Part shown: in pieces, positions 34,801-43,805 of the stretch
Position numbering within the stretch: the stretch's first letter is position 1
Layout: every line of letters begins with the position of its first letter
NCBI RefSeq assembly: GCF_026341125.1
Contig: NZ_JAPEOR010000004.1
Coordinates: 170,513 to 234,512, forward strand
Direction of reading: 5' to 3'
Length of the DNA stretch: 64,000 nt
Source: Streptomyces sp. NBC_01142
GTDB taxonomy: Bacteria; Actinomycetota; Actinomycetes; Streptomycetales; Streptomycetaceae
Position numbers and translations under genes: made by a program
Notes under the pieces: generated by a model
Database searches by the model: none
What the model was told of the DNA's origin: nothing
Seen by the model: only the letters and a program-made list of their open reading frames with translations

Positions 34801-37382
34801 TGCGCACCCTGATCGAGGACCCGGCGGCTTGTGAGCGTCCGCACCTCGTCCTGCCGGCCGCCCCCGTGGAGCTCCCCGGGCCGCTCGGCGGCGGGCAGCT
34901 TCTGCACCAGCCCTTCCTGGACCGCGTCCGAGACCACCCCGAACGGGTCGCGCTGCGGTGCGGCGGCCGGACGCTGACCTACGGCGACGTCCACGACCGC
35001 GCCCGCGAGGTGGCCGCCCTGATCAGCGCCGCGCCGCCCGACGGTGACTTGATCGCCCTGGCCTGCGACCCCGGGGCGGAACAGGCCATCGCGGCCCTCG
35101 GCGTGCTGCTCGCGGGGTACGCCTACGTCCCCATGGACGCCTCCTGGCCCGCCCAGCGCATCGACGACCTTCTGACCCACACCGGCGCACAGCTGGTGCT
35201 GACGCACCGCACGGCGGCCGACCGACTCGCCCCGCTGCCCACGCGGGTCATCGTCATCGACGACGGCCACCCGGCTCCGTCCGGGGAGCAGCCCGGCCCG
35301 CGGCCCCGTAAGGACACCGACCTCGCGTACGTCATCTTCACGTCCGGTTCGACGGGCCGGCCCAAGGGCGTGATGATCTCCCACCTCGGAGCCCTGAACA
35401 CCGTGCTCGACATCAGCCGCCGCTACGACGTCGGCGCCTGCGACGTGCTGCTCGGGGCGAGTCCGTTCACATTCGACCTGGCCGTGTACGACCTGTTCGG
35501 TGCACTCGCCGCCGGAGCCACCCTCGTATTGCCCAACCGAGAGGAGCGCACCGATCCGGCCGCCTGGGTCCGGCTGATCCGCACCTGCGGCGTCACCGTG
35601 TGGAACTCGGTGCCCACCCTGGCGGGGCTGCTGCTCGAGGCCCTGCCCGCCACCCCCGAAGACAGCCTGAAATCAGTTCGGTTGTGGCTGCTCAGCGGCG
35701 ACTGGATCCCGCTTGCGCTCCCCGGCCAGCTGCGGGACCGCTCGGGGGAGTGCCAGATCATCTCCCTGGGCGGAGCCACGGAGGGCTCCATCTGGTCGAT
35801 CCTCCACGAGATCGGAGACATCGAGGACGGATGGGCCAGCATCCCCTACGGCGCCTCCATGACCGGCCAGCGCGTCCAGGTCCTCGACGAGAATCTGCTG
35901 CCCTGCCCGGTCTGGGCCCCCGGTCAGATCCACATCACCGGCCACGGCACCGCCCTCGGCTACTGGGGCGAACCCGAGCTGACCGAGACCGCGTTCGTCT
36001 TCGACGGCCGCACCGGTCAGACCTGGTATCGCACAGGGGACTGGGGACGCCTCCTGCCAGGCGGCACGATCGAGTTCCTCGGCCGCCGCGACGACCAGGT
36101 CAAAATCCGCGGCTACCGCGTCGAACTCCGCGAAGTCGAGACCGCCCTGGGAGCTCTGGACGGCGTCGAACAGGCCGCCGTGATCGTCACCGGCGAGCGG
36201 ACCGACCGGCGCCTGCACTCCGTCGTCGTCTCTACACGCCTGCTGCCCGACCTGCGTGCCGAGCTCGCCCAGCGCCTGCCCGCCCACATGCTCCCGGCCA
36301 CCCTCACCCAGCGGACGGACCTGCCGCGCACCGCGACCGGCAAGATCGACCGCGCGGAACTCGCGCGCGCCGTCCCCCAGCCCGACCCGACCGCGCCCGC
36401 CCCGGAACGCGGGGGAGCGGAGCACACCGGGCCCCTGCAGGACGCGTTGTGCGCGCTGTTGCCCGCCCCCGCAGGCATCGACGACGACCTCCTGGATGCC
36501 GGACTGACCAGCATCGACGTCATCCGCATGGCCAACCTCGTCGAGCAGCACACCGGTCTGCGACCGAACCTCACCGAGTTCTACCAGGCCCCCACCCTGC
36601 GCACCCTGCTCCAGCACACCGACGGCGACCGCACGGACCATCTCCCCACGGCAGTGACGGACACCTCGCCGTGGACGGCCCTCCCGACGCTCACCGACCC
36701 CGAAGAACGGGAGACCTTCCGCTCCGCCCGGCCCGCCTACCCGCCCGCTCCAGCCCACCGGATATTGCCCGCCGCGCCGCCCAGCGCGACATCCCCCCGT
36801 GCCCGGCGCTTCACCCCGCGTCGCTTCAGCGACCAGCCCGTGACGGCCGACGCACTGGGACACCTGCTGGAGAGCCTGCGCCGCGACCCGGCCCCCGGGC
36901 GCAGCGGCTTCCTGTACCCCTCGGCCGGCGGGCTCTACAGCGTCCAACTCCACCTCTACGCGAACCCCGGACGTGTGGCCGGTCTGGACGGCGGCGTCTA
37001 CCGCTACCACCCCGACGCTCATGACCTCATCGCACAGGCCACCGGCATCGACCTCGATCCGGCGGCCGTGCACCTGGGCCCGGTCAACCGGCCTGCGGCC
37101 ATGAGCGCCGCCTTCGCCCTGTTCCTCGTCACCGACCCCACCGACTCCGCGCCCTTGTACGGGCCGGACGCCGAGCCGCTCGCCCTCCTGAACGCCGGAT
37201 ACATGGGGCAGCTGCTGTGCCAGCGGGCCGCCGAGGCCGATCTCGGGCTGTGCCCGGTGCACGGCGTCGACTTCGACCCGGTGCGCTGGCTGCTGCCCGA
37301 GGGCGAGCGCCTCGTCCTGCTGCACACCCTGCTCGGCGGCATCCCCGCCGACGGGACCAACGGGACGGAGGAAAGCGCATGA
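31878..37382 (+). CDS. NRPS protein 3: C - PCP - Cy - A(Cys) - PCP - SagB-type oxidase
   Basis: 1834 residues. C domain with HHHAILDG (about 141). PCP with LAAGGHSLLALRLV (about 494) but no adenylation domain before it. Heterocyclisation domain with the DxxxxD form FDLLIGDALSWQIL (about 692) in place of HHxxxDG. A domain (YVIFTSGSTGRPKG, about 1151; RGYRVELREVE) whose code I read as D-L-Y-N-L-S-L-I-W-K, the Cys code. PCP (LDAGLTSIDVIRM). Then a nitroreductase/SagB-like FMN oxidase from about 1640 (FLYPSAGGLYSVQLHLYANP). Together these give Cys cyclised to thiazoline and oxidised to thiazole. ATGA overlaps at both ends. Confidence 0.9.
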   Translation: MSNTAFSALYPTTPAQQGFLLGTLTSPDTAVFVEQTVFPLTGPLDLARLQAVATQMVTDHEILRTALLWDLSSEPRQVVCASAELPIEQCDSSGKTDTEQRADLDLLLHRQRYTPFELHRPPLLRLAVQHLDARRHQLVWSHHHAILDGRAHLLLATELLHRYNTRSCPAPQPPFGPYADWLAGQPREQQQAHWTKHLDGYPGCAPLPRTPPAQSADRFASHTRDLPDTLVADLTAFTQVHGTTASAALVACWSLIAARQRDRADTALGVTVSGRSRPYPDAATLAGPLASTVPLRCPPDPHENVGAWISRVHDELTRADQHSGCSSADLHTWGGIPEGQSLYDNVIAIANYPHTPAHPADAEEDGGLLVLDAAGIQAYGGRTRHALTLVVEMTTGLRLRLVNDRSQISDEQAGAALDVMCALLARLKPSTQDEVGDLATYTAALAPFPDAPPQPTSSGSAAEYGQDPALTVVVAHFTALLGHPAEPDTDFLAAGGHSLLALRLVTRLRTAFAVDLPLGAVLQAPTPRALAQLLRKLVLGATGAEPPGALPPLPASMGESNEPFALTGIQQAYWAGRRDDFDLGGVDSHLYAEVEMPHLNVDRLARVWRTLIDRHPMLRAVITKDGRQQILPTVAPYEIRTLDLRQSADCGNHLEAARTRLSHPRRDTAAWPLFTIEAALLPDGVTRLFLSFDLLIGDALSWQILYREATALYRDPDTELSPLTMTFADYVAHQHTVTSSDRYGRDRAHWRARLPELPAPAPLPVLPTHRGDDHPRFHRLQSLWAPEELRALRAVAAAHGTTLSALLLAAFSDSLGRFTNTRSFLINVTVYNRPPIHPQINQVVGDFTSTVLTSVDLSGATFAERLRTLQHQLWADLDHSTYSGVDVLRDLRGTPQGIAGAPVVFTSTLDMEVPGEDPGPFPGRIVHGIGQTPQVLLDYQTYEAAGQLVINLDTLARALPEGFVQALMDEHTAVLRTLIEDPAACERPHLVLPAAPVELPGPLGGGQLLHQPFLDRVRDHPERVALRCGGRTLTYGDVHDRAREVAALISAAPPDGDLIALACDPGAEQAIAALGVLLAGYAYVPMDASWPAQRIDDLLTHTGAQLVLTHRTAADRLAPLPTRVIVIDDGHPAPSGEQPGPRPRKDTDLAYVIFTSGSTGRPKGVMISHLGALNTVLDISRRYDVGACDVLLGASPFTFDLAVYDLFGALAAGATLVLPNREERTDPAAWVRLIRTCGVTVWNSVPTLAGLLLEALPATPEDSLKSVRLWLLSGDWIPLALPGQLRDRSGECQIISLGGATEGSIWSILHEIGDIEDGWASIPYGASMTGQRVQVLDENLLPCPVWAPGQIHITGHGTALGYWGEPELTETAFVFDGRTGQTWYRTGDWGRLLPGGTIEFLGRRDDQVKIRGYRVELREVETALGALDGVEQAAVIVTGERTDRRLHSVVVSTRLLPDLRAELAQRLPAHMLPATLTQRTDLPRTATGKIDRAELARAVPQPDPTAPAPERGGAEHTGPLQDALCALLPAPAGIDDDLLDAGLTSIDVIRMANLVEQHTGLRPNLTEFYQAPTLRTLLQHTDGDRTDHLPTAVTDTSPWTALPTLTDPEERETFRSARPAYPPAPAHRILPAAPPSATSPRARRFTPRRFSDQPVTADALGHLLESLRRDPAPGRSGFLYPSAGGLYSVQLHLYANPGRVAGLDGGVYRYHPDAHDLIAQATGIDLDPAAVHLGPVNRPAAMSAAFALFLVTDPTDSAPLYGPDAEPLALLNAGYMGQLLCQRAAEADLGLCPVHGVDFDPVRWLLPEGERLVLLHTLLGGIPADGTNGTEESA

Positions 37383-38767
37383 CGGCCCGGTCGGTGATCG
37401 TGGAGACGGCGCCGCTCTCCCCGGGGCAAGAGCGGCTGATCGCCGATGAGTTCGCGCGCCCCGGCGGGGTCTGGCCCGAGCTCGGTGAGCCGACCCGGTT
37501 GCGGCCGATCGACACTGGCGCCGTCCTCATCGACGGCCCGCTGGACACCCGAGCCCTGCAGCGAGCCGTATCCGCGCTGATCATCCGGCAACCCGCCCTG
37601 TGTACCCGCCTGCACCGCCTGGCCGACACAACCCCGATCCAGCTCGTCGCCGGCTCCCTGCCCGACCAGGTGCACCACAGCCTCCTGTCCCACGGCACCC
37701 ATCCGAGCCGGGAGACGCTGCTCGCCCAGAGCCAGCCGCTCCACGTCGACCCGCGCATCGATCCTCTCTTCCGCACCCACCTGATCCGCCTCGGCGAGCA
37801 CCGGCACGTCCTGCTCCTGCAGATCCACCACTTCGTCAGCGACGGATGGTCGATCGGCATCCTCTACCGCGACCTCGCCGAGCTCTACAACGCCGCCCGC
37901 ACCGGCCGCCCCGCCGACCTGCCGCCACTGCCGCGCACCTTCGCCGCCGTGAGCCGCGACATGCGCACCGAACGCCGCAGCCCGCAGCTGGGCCGCCAAC
38001 TCACCTTCTGGCGAGAGCGCCTCCAACATCTTGGCCCGGCCATGGCCTTCACCCGCGAGCCGGTCGAGCAGGACACCGGGCGGCGCCCGGTCAACGTCCA
38101 GCGCGTCCACATTCCCGCCCCTGCTGTCCGTGGTCTTCGCGCCAGCGCACGTGGCGGCGCACGCGGCCCGCTCGCCGGCCCGTTCCTCGCCGCGCTCGCC
38201 CTGCTCCTTCACCACCAGAGCGCGGCCACCGACATCCGCATCGGAATGATGATCTCCAACCGGGCCCGGCCGGACACCGAGCACCTGATCGGCTACTTCG
38301 TCAACACCGCGGTGATCCGGCTCCGACTCCACCCCGAGCTGACCGCCGCCGGGCTGACCGAGGCCGCGAACGAGGCCGTACGCCAGGCTCTTGAGCACCA
38401 GGCCCTGCCCATCCAGGACCTCAAGCGGGACCTGCACCAGGGCGCGGCCCCGCTGTATCAGGTCACCCTCGCCCTCAACACCATGCGCACCCACACGCTG
38501 ACCCTGGACGGAGCGGACTGCCAGGACATCGACATGGAGGAGACCGGCCCGCGGACGGCGCCCACCACCATCGAACAGCGCTGGGTCATCGAGGAGCGGG
38601 CCGGGGCCCTGAGCGGCACGCTCACCTACCAGGCCGGCACGTTCACGCCGCCGCAGATCCGCATGGCGCTGGGCCACCTCGACCAGGCCATCGCCGCCGT
38701 CACCGCCGGGCACCCCACCGTCGCCGCCATCACCAGCGCCTTCCGTCACCCAGGGGTGAGGACATGA
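37379..38767 (+). CDS. Stand-alone condensation domain
   Basis: 462 residues, one C domain with intact IHHFVSDGWSIGIL (HHxxxDGWS) and GMMISNRARPDTEHLIGYF. No carrier or thioesterase follows. Free C domains often release chains by amide or ester formation with a soluble nucleophile. As no thioesterase exists in the operon, I infer that this enzyme couples the thiazole-bearing chain to a free amine or alcohol, perhaps the amino-sugar or nucleoside made by the neighbouring operons. The ATG overlaps protein 3 by 4 bp. Confidence 0.85.
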   Translation: MTARSVIVETAPLSPGQERLIADEFARPGGVWPELGEPTRLRPIDTGAVLIDGPLDTRALQRAVSALIIRQPALCTRLHRLADTTPIQLVAGSLPDQVHHSLLSHGTHPSRETLLAQSQPLHVDPRIDPLFRTHLIRLGEHRHVLLLQIHHFVSDGWSIGILYRDLAELYNAARTGRPADLPPLPRTFAAVSRDMRTERRSPQLGRQLTFWRERLQHLGPAMAFTREPVEQDTGRRPVNVQRVHIPAPAVRGLRASARGGARGPLAGPFLAALALLLHHQSAATDIRIGMMISNRARPDTEHLIGYFVNTAVIRLRLHPELTAAGLTEAANEAVRQALEHQALPIQDLKRDLHQGAAPLYQVTLALNTMRTHTLTLDGADCQDIDMEETGPRTAPTTIEQRWVIEERAGALSGTLTYQAGTFTPPQIRMALGHLDQAIAAVTAGHPTVAAITSAFRHPGVRT

Positions 38768-39702
38768 CCCCGGGCCACCGCGCACAGACCACGGACCCCG
38801 GCCTCACCGCGGTCCTCGACGCGTACGGGCTGACTCCGTCGGGGTTGCGACCGCTACTCGGCGGCATGGAGAACACCCACGCGCTCGCCGAGACCCCTCA
38901 CGGCCTGGTCGTGATCACCCAGCTCCGCAAGAAGGCCCCGGAGGCCGCCGAGGAGTACGCCCGCTTCCTGCACCGGCTGGAGCAGGCCGACATCCCGGCC
39001 CCACGCCTGCGCCGGCACCGTGACGGCGGCTGGGTCACCAGCCATACCGGGCACCCCGTGATCGTGTGCGGCTACATCCCCGGCCGCCACCACGCGGTGC
39101 TCCCGCCGCATCTCGTCGAGGACGTCGGCACCGTCCTGGGCCGCACCCACCGCACCGTACCGGCGCCGGACGCGACGCTGACGCCCCACCTTCGGCTGAC
39201 CAGCTCCGAGGCGGCGCTCCTCGCCAACCTGCCCGACACCCCCTTCGCCCGGTGGGCCCGCGCCACCCACCGAGCCGTCGCCCACGTGACCGCGCAGAGC
39301 GAGAGCGAGTCGCTCGTGGCGGTGCACGCCGATGTGTTCCCGGACAACGTCATCGTCACGGGCAGCGGTGGAGTCGTCCTCATCGACTGGGAGGACTGCT
39401 CCGCGGACCTTCCGGTCGTCGATGTCGGCATGGCGCTGATCGGCCTGTGCTGCTCCTCCACCGGGTTCTCGGTACGGCGTGCACGCCGCCTGATGCGCGG
39501 CTACCGCACCGGAAGCGGCATCGTCCTCGACTCTGCTCTGGTCCGGGACGCCGCGCTGCACGCGGCCGTCCTCGTCGCCCTGCGCCGCTACCAGTGGCGC
39601 CAGGAAGGTCATCTGCCCGCCAACTCCTCCCGTTCGCACGCCGTCCTCGCCCGCAGCGCGCGGGACCTGGAGCAGCGCTGGCCGGAGGTCGCCGGGCGTT
39701 GA
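38764..39702 (+). CDS. APH/homoserine-kinase-fold phosphotransferase
   Basis: 312 residues. Kinase fold: GMENTHALAETPHG (nucleotide loop side), VVITQLRKKAPE (Lys), VAVHADVFPDNVIV (catalytic His-x-Asp and Asn) and VLIDWEDCSADLP (metal Asp). It overlaps the free C domain by 4 bp and so is part of the NRPS operon. It may phosphorylate the product for self-protection or an intermediate for a later elimination. Substrate unknown. Confidence 0.85.
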   Translation: MTPGHRAQTTDPGLTAVLDAYGLTPSGLRPLLGGMENTHALAETPHGLVVITQLRKKAPEAAEEYARFLHRLEQADIPAPRLRRHRDGGWVTSHTGHPVIVCGYIPGRHHAVLPPHLVEDVGTVLGRTHRTVPAPDATLTPHLRLTSSEAALLANLPDTPFARWARATHRAVAHVTAQSESESLVAVHADVFPDNVIVTGSGGVVLIDWEDCSADLPVVDVGMALIGLCCSSTGFSVRRARRLMRGYRTGSGIVLDSALVRDAALHAAVLVALRRYQWRQEGHLPANSSRSHAVLARSARDLEQRWPEVAGR

Positions 39703-39756
39703 GCCGCCGAATGCGCCGCACCGCAGTCCTCGCCCCGAGCAGAAAGGTGACCCGCC

Positions 39757-41343
39757 ATGCCCCGCGATCAGGTCCTCGTCATCGTCCCGCCCAACTCCAA
39801 CACCGTCATCGACGGACATCTGCTGACCGTGACCCGGCCCGAGGAGCACAGTGACTGGTCGGACTTCCTGTGCCTGGGCGCCCTGTCCCTCGCCTCCGCC
39901 CTGGAGAAGAACCCTCAGCTCACCCCGCTCTACATCGACGGCACGGTCATCGACCTCGGGGACGTCCTGACCTACATCACCGAACACGCCGATCGCATCC
40001 TGGCGGTCTGCCTGGGCATGCTCACCGCGAACTTCGAGGCCGGCGTACTCATCGCCCGCCACACCAAGGACACCGACCCGCACATCACCACCGTCGCGGG
40101 CAACGACCACTTCTCCTCCCTGTGGCGCGAGTGCATGGCCGCCGCGCCCTGCCTGGACTACGGGTTCGTCGGCAACGAGATCATCGGCCCCTTCACCCGC
40201 CTGATCGCCGCCCTGCGCACCGGCGCGGACATCGACCCCGGCGCCTTCCCCGGCCTCGTCCACCGCACCGGCGGCGGCGCGCACCTCACCCCGCCCGGCG
40301 CCGAGCCCGTGTTCACGGGATTCGACTACTCCCTCGTGGACCGAGCCTTCCATCAGACCCCCCTCTACACCGGGCACTTCCAGCAGCGCATCGCGCCGCG
40401 CCTGCACGAGCTGCTGGGCCGCAAGGTGAGCGCCGGCGTCCCCGTCGAGATCGGCCGCGGCTGCGTCAAATTCGCGGGCGACGACGCCTGCAGCTTCTGC
40501 TCCATCCACCCCGGGATGCTGTGGCGCAACCAACTGACCGCCGCCCAGGCCTGGGACGTCGTGGAAGCCGCCGTCACGGCCGACTACGACTACCTCTACC
40601 TGACCGCCGACGAACTGCCCCTCACGTTCGCCAAGCTCCTCACCGCCATGAACGCCACCCAGCCCGCCTGGTGGAAGGCACTCCCGAACACTGACCGGCC
40701 CGTGCTGGTCGGCTACGGGCGCGCCGACGGCATCGCCGACCCGCGGCGCACCGCACTGCTCACCGGCCTCGGCGTACGCCAGATCATGATCGGGATGGAC
40801 GCCGGGGCGCCCCTGTCGCTGGCGGCGATGAACAAGCCTGTCGGCGGCCGCCGCCGCGACGTCCTGGTCGAGGCCGAGCGGCTGTACGAAAAGAACTCGA
40901 CGGCCATCACCGTCGCCCGCGACCACGGCCTGCTCATCCGGGCCGGCTTCGTCGTCGGCCATATCGGCATGACCCGGGCCCTGTTGGAGGAGAACCTGCA
41001 GCGGATCCTCGCGCTGATCTCCGAGGGCGGCACCCGCGGCGTCTTCTCCGCGGTCGACGTCGAGGTGCTCTCCCCGCAGCCCGGCGCCCGCGACTACACC
41101 TACCTGACCGACCCGGCCGCCGCGCAGGCCGCCGCATCCCGGCTGGGCCTGAGCATCGCCTGCGAGCCGGTCCTCACCAAGATCGCCCAGCGCTGGAGCG
41201 GGCAGGCCGTCATCCCCCCGGAGGACGCTATGCGTGACTACGCCGCCGCGCTGATGCCCGAGGTGTCCTTCGAGGAACTCGCCGAAGCCCGCGTGACGAT
41301 CCGCGCCCACGCCAAGGCCTGCGGCGTCGTCATCGGCGAATAG
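39757..41343 (+). CDS. Radical SAM enzyme with cobalamin-type N-terminal domain
   Basis: 528 residues. Residues 1-150 resemble a B12-binding Rossmann domain (VLVIVPPNSNTVID, ILAVCLGMLTANFEAG) without an obvious DxHxxG. From about 215 is a radical SAM barrel in which the [4Fe-4S] site reads RGCVKFAGDDACSFCSIHP, that is C-x8-C-x2-C rather than C-x3-C-x2-C. IMIGMDAGAPLSLAAMNKP and GFVVGHIGMT match later strands. It could perform methylation or a C-C rearrangement on the peptide. AAGGTGA precedes the ATG; 54 bp follow the kinase gene. Confidence 0.8.
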   Translation: MPRDQVLVIVPPNSNTVIDGHLLTVTRPEEHSDWSDFLCLGALSLASALEKNPQLTPLYIDGTVIDLGDVLTYITEHADRILAVCLGMLTANFEAGVLIARHTKDTDPHITTVAGNDHFSSLWRECMAAAPCLDYGFVGNEIIGPFTRLIAALRTGADIDPGAFPGLVHRTGGGAHLTPPGAEPVFTGFDYSLVDRAFHQTPLYTGHFQQRIAPRLHELLGRKVSAGVPVEIGRGCVKFAGDDACSFCSIHPGMLWRNQLTAAQAWDVVEAAVTADYDYLYLTADELPLTFAKLLTAMNATQPAWWKALPNTDRPVLVGYGRADGIADPRRTALLTGLGVRQIMIGMDAGAPLSLAAMNKPVGGRRRDVLVEAERLYEKNSTAITVARDHGLLIRAGFVVGHIGMTRALLEENLQRILALISEGGTRGVFSAVDVEVLSPQPGARDYTYLTDPAAAQAAASRLGLSIACEPVLTKIAQRWSGQAVIPPEDAMRDYAAALMPEVSFEELAEARVTIRAHAKACGVVIGE

Positions 41344-41383
41344 CCACCCCGCCAGCCCACCGTGCCGCACCGAGGAGGACCGC

Positions 41384-42097
41384 ATGCGCCTGACCCCCGC
41401 CGAGAGCGACCGGCTCCAGCTGTACCTGGCCACCCTGCTCGCCCGGGAACGCCGCGGCCGTGGTCTGCGGCTCAACGTGCCCGAGGCGACCGCGCTCATC
41501 GCCCACGCCGCCTGCGAGGCCGCCCGGGACGGAGCCCGCGTGGACGAAGCGGCAACCGAGGCCCGCCAGGTCCTCACCGCCGCCGACGTCCTGCCCGGCG
41601 TGCCGCACCTGCTCACCGAGATCCAGGTCGAGGCCGTCTTCGACGACGGCACCAAGCTCATCGTCATCACCGACCCCATCCCGGCAGCCGACGACCCGCA
41701 GACCGCGCCCGGCGCCGTCCTTGCCGCCCCCGCCCTTGCCCCCGACTACGCCGCCCCGGTCACGATCACGGTCACCAACACCGGCGACGTGCCCGTCAGC
41801 GTCAGCAGCCACTACCACTTCTTCGAAGCGAACCGGGTTCTCGCCTTCGACCGCGCCGCCGCCTACGGCACCCGCCTGGCCCTCCCGGTCGGCTCGGTCA
41901 CCGTCTTCGACCCCGGCACACCCCGGACCGTGACCCTCACCCCGCTGGGCGGCGACCGCATCGTCATCGGCTTCGCCGGACTCGTCGACGGCCCCCTGGA
42001 CGCGCCCGGCGCACACGAGAGGAGCCTGCACCGCGCCCACACCGACGGCTACCTCGACACCGGCTCCGCCACCGCCCAGGAAGGCCACCCCGTATGA
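41384..42097 (+). CDS. ureAB-like: Fused urease gamma-beta subunit (UreAB type)
   Basis: 237 residues. Residues 1-100 are urease gamma-like (MRLTPAESDRLQLYLATLLA, LTEIQVEAVFDDGTKLIVI); residues 120-230 are urease beta-like (SVSSHYHFFEANRVLAFDR, YGTRLALPVGSVTVFDPG). GAGGAGG lies before the ATG. Coupled to the alpha subunit by an ATGA overlap. Structural partner of the next gene; no catalytic residues of its own. Confidence 0.9.
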   Translation: MRLTPAESDRLQLYLATLLARERRGRGLRLNVPEATALIAHAACEAARDGARVDEAATEARQVLTAADVLPGVPHLLTEIQVEAVFDDGTKLIVITDPIPAADDPQTAPGAVLAAPALAPDYAAPVTITVTNTGDVPVSVSSHYHFFEANRVLAFDRAAAYGTRLALPVGSVTVFDPGTPRTVTLTPLGGDRIVIGFAGLVDGPLDAPGAHERSLHRAHTDGYLDTGSATAQEGHPV

Positions 42098-43764
42098 GCA
42101 GCCTGCGTTACACCGAGCTCCACGGCCCCACCATCGGCGACCGGATCCGCCTCGCCGACACCGGCCTGATCCTACGCGTGGAGGACGACGCGCAGCTGCG
42201 CGGTGAGGAGTTCGTGACCGGCTACGCCAAGACGGCCCGCGACGGCATGCACATGAAGGCCGAACTCGCCCCCGATACCTGCGAGCTCGTCGTCTCCAAC
42301 GTGGTCCTGGTCGACCCGGTCGCCGGCATCCGCAAGGTATCCCTCGGCATCAAGGACGGCCGCATCCACTCGATCGGCCGGGCTGGAAACCCGGACACCC
42401 TCGACGCGGTCGACGTCGTCGTGGGCACCGGCACCACCGTCATCGCCGGGGAAGGCCTCATCGCCACCCCCGGCATCGTCGACACCCACGTCCACCTCGT
42501 CTCCCCGCGCATCCTGGACGCCGCCCTCGCCGCCGGCGTCACCACCGTCGTGAGCCAGAACTTCGGCCCGACCTGGGGCTGCGGCGTGACCGCCCCCACC
42601 GAACTGCACCACGCCCTGCGCGCCTTCGACGCCTGGCCCGTGAACATCGCCCTGCTGGCCCGAGGCTCAAGCTCCCACCCCGCCGGACTCGTCCGGGCCC
42701 TGGCCGAAGGCGGCGCGTCCGGCTTCAAGGTCCACGAGGACATGGGCGCCCACGCCCGCGCCCTCGACACCGCACTGACCGTCGCCGACGAACACGACGT
42801 CCAAGTCGCCCTGCACAGCGACACCCTCAACGAGGCCCTCTACGTCAACGACACCCTCGCCGTCATCGCCGGCCGCACCCTGCACGCCTTCCACGTCGAA
42901 GGCTGCGGCGGCGGACACGCCCCCAACGTGCTGCAGATGGCCGGCGTCCCCAACATCATCGGCTCATCCACCAACCCCGGCCTGCCCTTCACCCGCGACA
43001 CCGCCGCCGAACACCTCCACATGATCGCCACCGTCCACCGGCTCGACCCCGGCAGCCCCGACGCCCTGCGCCTGGCTGCCGACCGGATCCGCACCGGCAC
43101 CCTCGGCGCCGAAGACGTCCTCCACGACCTCGGCGTCATCCCCATCACGTCCTCGGACTCTCAGGCCATGGGCCGCATCGGCGAGACCGTGCGCCGCACG
43201 TTCGCCGTCGCCGCCAAGATGAAGACCCTCGATCCCGAGCCGACCACCGACGACAACGAGCGCATCCTGCGCTACGTCGCCAAGCTCACCATCAATCCCG
43301 CCCTCGCCCACGGCATGGCCCACGAGATCGGCGCCCTCACCCCCGGGCGCCTTGCCGACATCGTGCTGTGGGACCCCCGCTACTTCGGCGCCAAGCCCCA
43401 CCTCGTCCTCAAGGCTGGGTACCCCGCCTACGGGGTCACGGGAGACCCCAACGCCTCCACCGAGACCTGCCAACCCCTCGTGCTGGGGCCGCAGTTCGGC
43501 GCGTTCGGGGAGACCGCGGCCGACCTGTCCGTCGCCTTCGTTAGCCAGGCCGCCCACGCCAGCGGTGCCGACCAGCTGCCCACCCGCCGCCGCCGCGTCC
43601 CCGTCCGCGACACCCGCAGCATCGGGCTGGCCACCATGCGCCTCAACGACCGCACCGGCCACGTCCGGGTCGACCCCGGCGACGGCCGCGTCACCCTCGA
43701 CGACACCCCCATCAGCTCGCCGCCCGCCGAGCACACCGCTCTCAGCCGTCTCTACTTCCTGTGA
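42094..43764 (+). CDS. ureC-like: Urease alpha-subunit-like amidohydrolase
   Basis: 556 residues, full length for urease alpha. Metal ligands are kept: DTHVHLVSP, GFKVHEDMG (carbamylated Lys), ALHSDTLNE, FHVEGCGGGHAPN and SSDSQAMGR. The mobile flap differs: the usual MVCHHLD reads ATVHRLD, so the flap Cys is Val and the second His is Arg, while the catalytic first His remains. No UreD, E, F or G gene lies in the window. Fused UreAB/UreC pairs without accessory genes do occur elsewhere in Streptomyces as far as I recall. It may hydrolyse urea or a substituted urea, guanidine or amide made in this pathway. Confidence 0.85.
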   Translation: MSSLRYTELHGPTIGDRIRLADTGLILRVEDDAQLRGEEFVTGYAKTARDGMHMKAELAPDTCELVVSNVVLVDPVAGIRKVSLGIKDGRIHSIGRAGNPDTLDAVDVVVGTGTTVIAGEGLIATPGIVDTHVHLVSPRILDAALAAGVTTVVSQNFGPTWGCGVTAPTELHHALRAFDAWPVNIALLARGSSSHPAGLVRALAEGGASGFKVHEDMGAHARALDTALTVADEHDVQVALHSDTLNEALYVNDTLAVIAGRTLHAFHVEGCGGGHAPNVLQMAGVPNIIGSSTNPGLPFTRDTAAEHLHMIATVHRLDPGSPDALRLAADRIRTGTLGAEDVLHDLGVIPITSSDSQAMGRIGETVRRTFAVAAKMKTLDPEPTTDDNERILRYVAKLTINPALAHGMAHEIGALTPGRLADIVLWDPRYFGAKPHLVLKAGYPAYGVTGDPNASTETCQPLVLGPQFGAFGETAADLSVAFVSQAAHASGADQLPTRRRRVPVRDTRSIGLATMRLNDRTGHVRVDPGDGRVTLDDTPISSPPAEHTALSRLYFL

Positions 43765-43805
43765 CCGGCCGCCCCACCGAACGCGCCCGCCCGAAGGAGT
43801 CCGCC

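Noticed and set aside
38854..41679. A 941-codon minus-strand frame
   Set aside because: It is antisense to the kinase and radical SAM genes, which have clear motifs and good starts.
41384..43764. A complete urease operon
   Set aside because: UreD, E, F and G are absent from the window and the flap Cys is changed, so I do not call it a working urease.
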